This document shows positions 60,979 through 64,000 of a stretch of 64,000 nt of DNA, one piece after another (position 1 is the first letter of the stretch; every line of letters starts with the position of its first letter). The stretch comes from Aurantiochytrium sp. KH105. Lineage: Eukaryota > Sar > Bigyra > Thraustochytrida > Thraustochytriidae. The notes under the pieces were generated by a model, which was given only the letters and a program-made list of their open reading frames with translations, was not told where the DNA came from and searched no databases. The stretch covers positions 124,001 to 188,000 of the forward strand of contig BGKB01000029.1 of NCBI GenBank assembly GCA_003116975.1, read 5' to 3'. Position numbers and translations under genes: made by a program.

Positions 60979-62445
60979 ATGCCGACGGTGGCCGTGGTGG
61001 GCGGCGGCGCGGTAGGATGCGCCATTGCAAGAGAGCTGAGCAAGTTCTCTGGGGCGAGCGTGGTTCTTTTGGAAAAGGAAGACGACCTCTCGCAAGGCGC
61101 GACCAAGGCAAACTCGGGCATCGTGCACGGCGGCTATGACGCCAAACACGGGACTCTGAAAAGCAAGCTGAGTCGCCGAGGCAACCGCAAGTTCGCACAT
61201 TTGGACCAAGAGCTCAACTTTGGGTATCGCGAAATCGGATCGCTCGTGCTCGCCTTTACAGATCTAGAAGTGAAGGATCTCGAAAAGCTTGCAGAAAATG
61301 GCCGTCTCAATGGCGTCAATGACCTCGAAATCATTGATGGCGAAAAAGTGCGTGAAATAGAGCCTCACGTCAGCGTCGGTGTCAAAGCTGCACTGCACTG
61401 CCCCACGGCGGGCATTGTGTCCCCTTACGAATACTGCTATGCGCTGGCCGAAAACGCCATGGCCAATGGTGTCGAGGTGCATGTCGGCGCGGAGGTGACG
61501 GGCATCGAGCGACTGAGACCGCTGCGCGGCGGCTCGCCGATTTTTCGGATTGAGACCCGCTCTGGGTACACTGTCGATGCAGACTTTGTCGTTAACGCCG
61601 CTGGCCTCTTCTCGGACGAAATCGCCCGCATGGCCGGCGCAGGGCTCTCTTATAAGATTCTGCCCCGCAAAGGCCAGTACATTTTGCTCGAAAAGTCGCA
61701 GGGGCACATGGCTTCGCGAGTCATTTTTCAGACACCAACAGTACGTTGGGGAAAAGGAATTCTTGTGTCACCGACGTTTGCTGGCGCGCTGCTCCTTGGT
61801 CCATCTGCCTCAGAACAGCAAGACAAACTCGACAAGTCCACAGACATGAGTGAACTCGCTTACGTGGCCTGGGCCGCGCGTCGTTCTGTGCCTCACCTTG
61901 ATACGCGCGAGAACCTCACCACCTTTTCAGGTCTTCGCGCGCGTGGTCCGCGGAGTGATTTCATGATCGAGGAAGACACGAAAGTTCCTCGTTTTGTGCA
62001 TGTTGCCGCAATCGAGAGCCCGGGTCTCACGAGCTCGCCAGCGATTGCCGAGATGGTTCGCGAAATTCTGCAGGGTGCCGGTCTTGCGCTGGAAAAGAAG
62101 GACAACTTTCAGCCTTCGCGTCGTCATCCCGTCAGACAGCTTGACCTCGGCGTCAACCCTTCGGAGAGCGATAAAGAAATCGTCTGTACCTGCGAGCAAA
62201 TAAGTCGCGGTGCGATTCGTCAGGCCATTCGTCAAGCTGGTATTCCCATCACTTCGACTGACTCCGTCAAGTGGCGAACTCGCGCTGGCATGGGCCATTG
62301 CCAAGGCGCACGCTGTCGTGCCGAAGTCGCCGAAATTGTTGCGCAAGAGCTTGACAATGACGTCTCCTTTCAAGACGTACCAAAGCGTGTGAAGTCGGCC
62401 CCAGAACCAGCACGCGTCGCACGTAAAGACCTCTCCAAGCTCTAA
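60979..62445 (+). CDS. GlpA/LhgO-like FAD-dependent oxidoreductase with BFD [2Fe-2S] domain
   Basis: 488 residues, start context AAGACGATGCCG. The N-terminal Rossmann FAD motif is VAVVGGGAVGCAIARELS with LLEKE at the end of the second strand. DAO-family motifs follow (ANSGIVHGGYDA, CPTAGIVSPYEYCYALAENA, VVNAAGLFSDEIA, ESPGLTSSPAIAEM). The C-terminal domain has CTCEQISRGAIRQAI and later GMGHCQGARC, the four Cys of a bacterioferritin-associated-ferredoxin-like [2Fe-2S] domain. This two-domain layout is common in bacteria, where such proteins act on glycerol-3-phosphate or 2-hydroxyglutarate-like substrates. The exact substrate is not determinable. No clear targeting sequence is present. A bacterial origin by transfer is plausible. 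The last 20 codons and the 3' flank are duplicated in tandem. Confidence 0.88.
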   Translation: MPTVAVVGGGAVGCAIARELSKFSGASVVLLEKEDDLSQGATKANSGIVHGGYDAKHGTLKSKLSRRGNRKFAHLDQELNFGYREIGSLVLAFTDLEVKDLEKLAENGRLNGVNDLEIIDGEKVREIEPHVSVGVKAALHCPTAGIVSPYEYCYALAENAMANGVEVHVGAEVTGIERLRPLRGGSPIFRIETRSGYTVDADFVVNAAGLFSDEIARMAGAGLSYKILPRKGQYILLEKSQGHMASRVIFQTPTVRWGKGILVSPTFAGALLLGPSASEQQDKLDKSTDMSELAYVAWAARRSVPHLDTRENLTTFSGLRARGPRSDFMIEEDTKVPRFVHVAAIESPGLTSSPAIAEMVREILQGAGLALEKKDNFQPSRRHPVRQLDLGVNPSESDKEIVCTCEQISRGAIRQAIRQAGIPITSTDSVKWRTRAGMGHCQGARCRAEVAEIVAQELDNDVSFQDVPKRVKSAPEPARVARKDLSKL

Positions 62446-62726
62446 AATAGTCCAATGTCACGTTTCCCCATTTCTATGTCACCTCCCTTGCAAGTGGGTG
62501 ACCTTTTTTCTTGCAAGTCGGAAACGATTAGGCTCGGCAAATGTCCAAGCGCGCCAAGATGGCCCCCGAACTAACGCGCGTCACATGTAAAGACTTTCCC
62601 AAGCTCTACAAAGGCTCAGTATAGTTCATTGTCACGTTCTATCACTATTATGTGATCTCTCTTGCAAGTTGGTGACCATTTCTTAGAAACTGGGGAGATG
62701 TTGCTCGGCGATTGTCCAAGCGCATC
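62381..62726 (+). repeat. About 165-bp tandem duplication of the FAD gene 3' end and flank
   Basis: Unit 1 runs from about 62381 to 62546 (last 20 codons, stop, 3' flank up to ATGTCCAAGCG). Unit 2 runs from about 62547 to 62726. The copies share the coding part (KRVKSAPEPARVARKDLSKL against KRAKMAPELTRVTCKDFPKL) and downstream words such as TGTCACGTT, CTTGCAAGT(T/G)GGTGACC and GTCCAAGCGC. Unit 2 has no upstream gene and is followed directly by the 3' end of the minus-strand gene. Confidence 0.85.
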
Positions 62727-62730
62727 GGCG

Positions 62731-64000
62731 CTAACCCAGTCTTTTTTGCAGAAAAGTTCGAATTCGGAGTGGCACGGATCCAAAAGTAGGCCAGGTCTCG
62801 CAGCACTGGATCGCGATCGCCACATAGATGACCATATGGAGACCGTCGACAAGGCTACCGGCCCACCATTGGGCAGCACTCTGTGCAGTGAATGCTGCCA
62901 TGATGACGGTGGCAATTTTGTGAGCTCGAACGCACCACACCGCGGAAATGGCTGACACCATGAGCAAGAAACAGAGGACGATACCGACGAGCGCGAGTGA
63001 TTGTTCCTCGGATCGACACGGCCGCGACTTTGCCCCTGAGCTCTCGCAAATTTGCATAACAAGAACAGCACGGCGAATCAACTCCCAAAGCGTCAAAAGA
63101 CCCAGGGCAAGACTTGGTGCATGCTGGAAAAACGCAGACGAAGATTTCTCCATTTCCACATGCTCGTTAGCTGACTCCGAACAAAGTTTTGCTTCTCGCG
63201 CCGTACCGATTGTGGTGCCCGCTTCCTCATCCTTTGGCAACACGGGTGGTATCGTTGGTTTGGGGGTCCGTTTCCGAAGACGCTCGGTGAAAACGTTGCG
63301 AATCTGCCCAAGAAGTGCCAAGACCTTGATGCCACGAGCTTTGACCTCCTCCGCGTGGTACTTGAGAGCAAGTTGAAAGGATCGCGCAATGCGATTTTGC
63401 GCATGCAAGGTGGCTCGATCCCAAGGCTGCATCTGGCGCAGCGAGTCAACGTGGCTCCGAATTGTTGCGTCGTCTCGGAGCGAGCGAAGCTGCATCTGAC
63501 AGCGCTCAACCGCCACGGTGAGATTATTTTCCATACTACGTAGCTCGGTCGTGTCCACGCACGCAAAGAAACCAGCCTTTTCGAGATGGACGAGGATGCA
63601 AAGTACCTCGGTGGTAAACGAGGGGTTCTCTCCGAGCGCAAGATACGCGTGGAAAAAGTCTTCCTCGCAGACCCTTTGTACAAAAACCTGCAAAGCGGTC
63701 TGACCGCTGTGATCTCGCTTCCGGGGATTGATGGCCACTTCGTTGCTCGTGAACTTGAGAAGGCGCTCAATGACCTGCAGCGGCGGCGGCGACTCTCGCA
63801 GTAGCGTCGTGAGAAGTGTCTCGCGTGCTGGACCCGCGACAATCTCATCGCTATGTAGTTTACCACAAGAAAGAAACGTGGCGAGATGCTCCTCCGAAAG
63901 CTCAACATCGCACTGCGTGTGCATGGAGCGTATCGCTAAGAAGGCGATACAGACAGAAGCGCGATCTTGGTTCTGCAGAACTTTGGTAAGTGCCCGCGTC
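62731..64000 (-). CDS. Ankyrin-like multi-pass membrane protein, 5' end outside the window
   Basis: The frame stays open from the stop at 62731 to the right edge. The first in-window ATG is at 63924, but 25 further sense codons precede it with protein-like sequence (LTKVLQNQDRASVCIAFLAI), so the N-terminus is probably missing. A CTGCAG before AACCAAGAT is a possible splice acceptor instead. The visible part starts with helical repeats ending in RDHSGQTALQVFV, an ankyrin-type turn. It then has a charged helical region and three or four hydrophobic segments (APSLALGLLTLWELI, LVGIVLCFLLMVSAISAVWC, IATVIMAAFTAQ, VIYVAIAIQCC). No channel or enzyme signature was recognised. Confidence 0.6.
   Translation of the reverse strand, partial: TRALTKVLQNQDRASVCIAFLAIRSMHTQCDVELSEEHLATFLSCGKLHSDEIVAGPARETLLTTLLRESPPPLQVIERLLKFTSNEVAINPRKRDHSGQTALQVFVQRVCEEDFFHAYLALGENPSFTTEVLCILVHLEKAGFFACVDTTELRSMENNLTVAVERCQMQLRSLRDDATIRSHVDSLRQMQPWDRATLHAQNRIARSFQLALKYHAEEVKARGIKVLALLGQIRNVFTERLRKRTPKPTIPPVLPKDEEAGTTIGTAREAKLCSESANEHVEMEKSSSAFFQHAPSLALGLLTLWELIRRAVLVMQICESSGAKSRPCRSEEQSLALVGIVLCFLLMVSAISAVWCVRAHKIATVIMAAFTAQSAAQWWAGSLVDGLHMVIYVAIAIQCCETWPTFGSVPLRIRTFLQKRLG

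Overview
The window is nuclear DNA of a GC-rich, intron-poor eukaryote. Most genes are single uninterrupted reading frames; only two spliced genes could be resolved, each with one short GT-AG intron (98 and 172 bp). The gene set (mitochondrial VWA8 and ClpX, RAD51C, WIPI/ATG18 propeller, formin, class C-like seven-helix receptor, several cilium-associated families, an arginine-kinase-type phosphagen kinase) fits a flagellate protist. A thraustochytrid/labyrinthulomycete stramenopile is my best guess. That is inference from gene style and content, not proven here.

Layout. 0-11 kb: VWA8-like AAA protein without its VWA half (+), a Sec14-domain membrane protein (+), a FAM227/FWWh-domain protein with a poly-Gln tract (-), and a phosphagen kinase with an N-terminal lipidation signal (+). 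11-23.5 kb: about 12 kb in which I find no convincing gene. It holds a lower-GC island (about 11.2-13.3 kb) and a very GC-rich stretch full of tetra- and pentanucleotide repeats and palindromes, ending at a four-repeat MYB gene (+). 25-31 kb: a spliced Golgi-type glycosyltransferase (-), an RMP1-like RNase MRP candidate (+) and a bacterial-type methionyl-tRNA synthetase with an EMAPII-type tail (-). 32-44 kb: mitochondrial ClpX (+), a tail-anchored LRR protein (-), RAD51C (-), an ALKBH8-like dioxygenase (+), a WIPI propeller (-), a REXO/ISG20-type exonuclease (-) and a 7TM receptor (-). 46-54 kb: an EGF-7TM protein (+), a spliced VTT-domain (TMEM64/TVP38-like) protein (+) and an FH1-less formin (-). 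54-64 kb: a CFAP97 + IQ-array protein (+), a TOG-domain protein (-), an FAD oxidoreductase with a BFD iron-sulfur domain (+), and the 3' part of an ankyrin-like membrane protein (-) that runs off the right edge.

Genes are mostly arranged as divergent or convergent pairs, with GC-rich intergenic regions of 0.3-2 kb rich in simple repeats. Functional themes are cilium/axoneme and cytoskeleton (FAM227-like, CFAP97/IQ, TOG, lipidated phosphagen kinase, formin), mitochondrial quality control (VWA8, ClpX), DNA/RNA metabolism (RAD51C, ALKBH8-like, REXO, RMP1-like, MetRS) and membrane signalling or traffic (7TM pair, Sec14, VTT, WIPI). Starts given here are the first well-placed ATG; several reading frames are open further upstream without an ATG. 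No tRNA, rRNA, CRISPR array or intact transposon was found.
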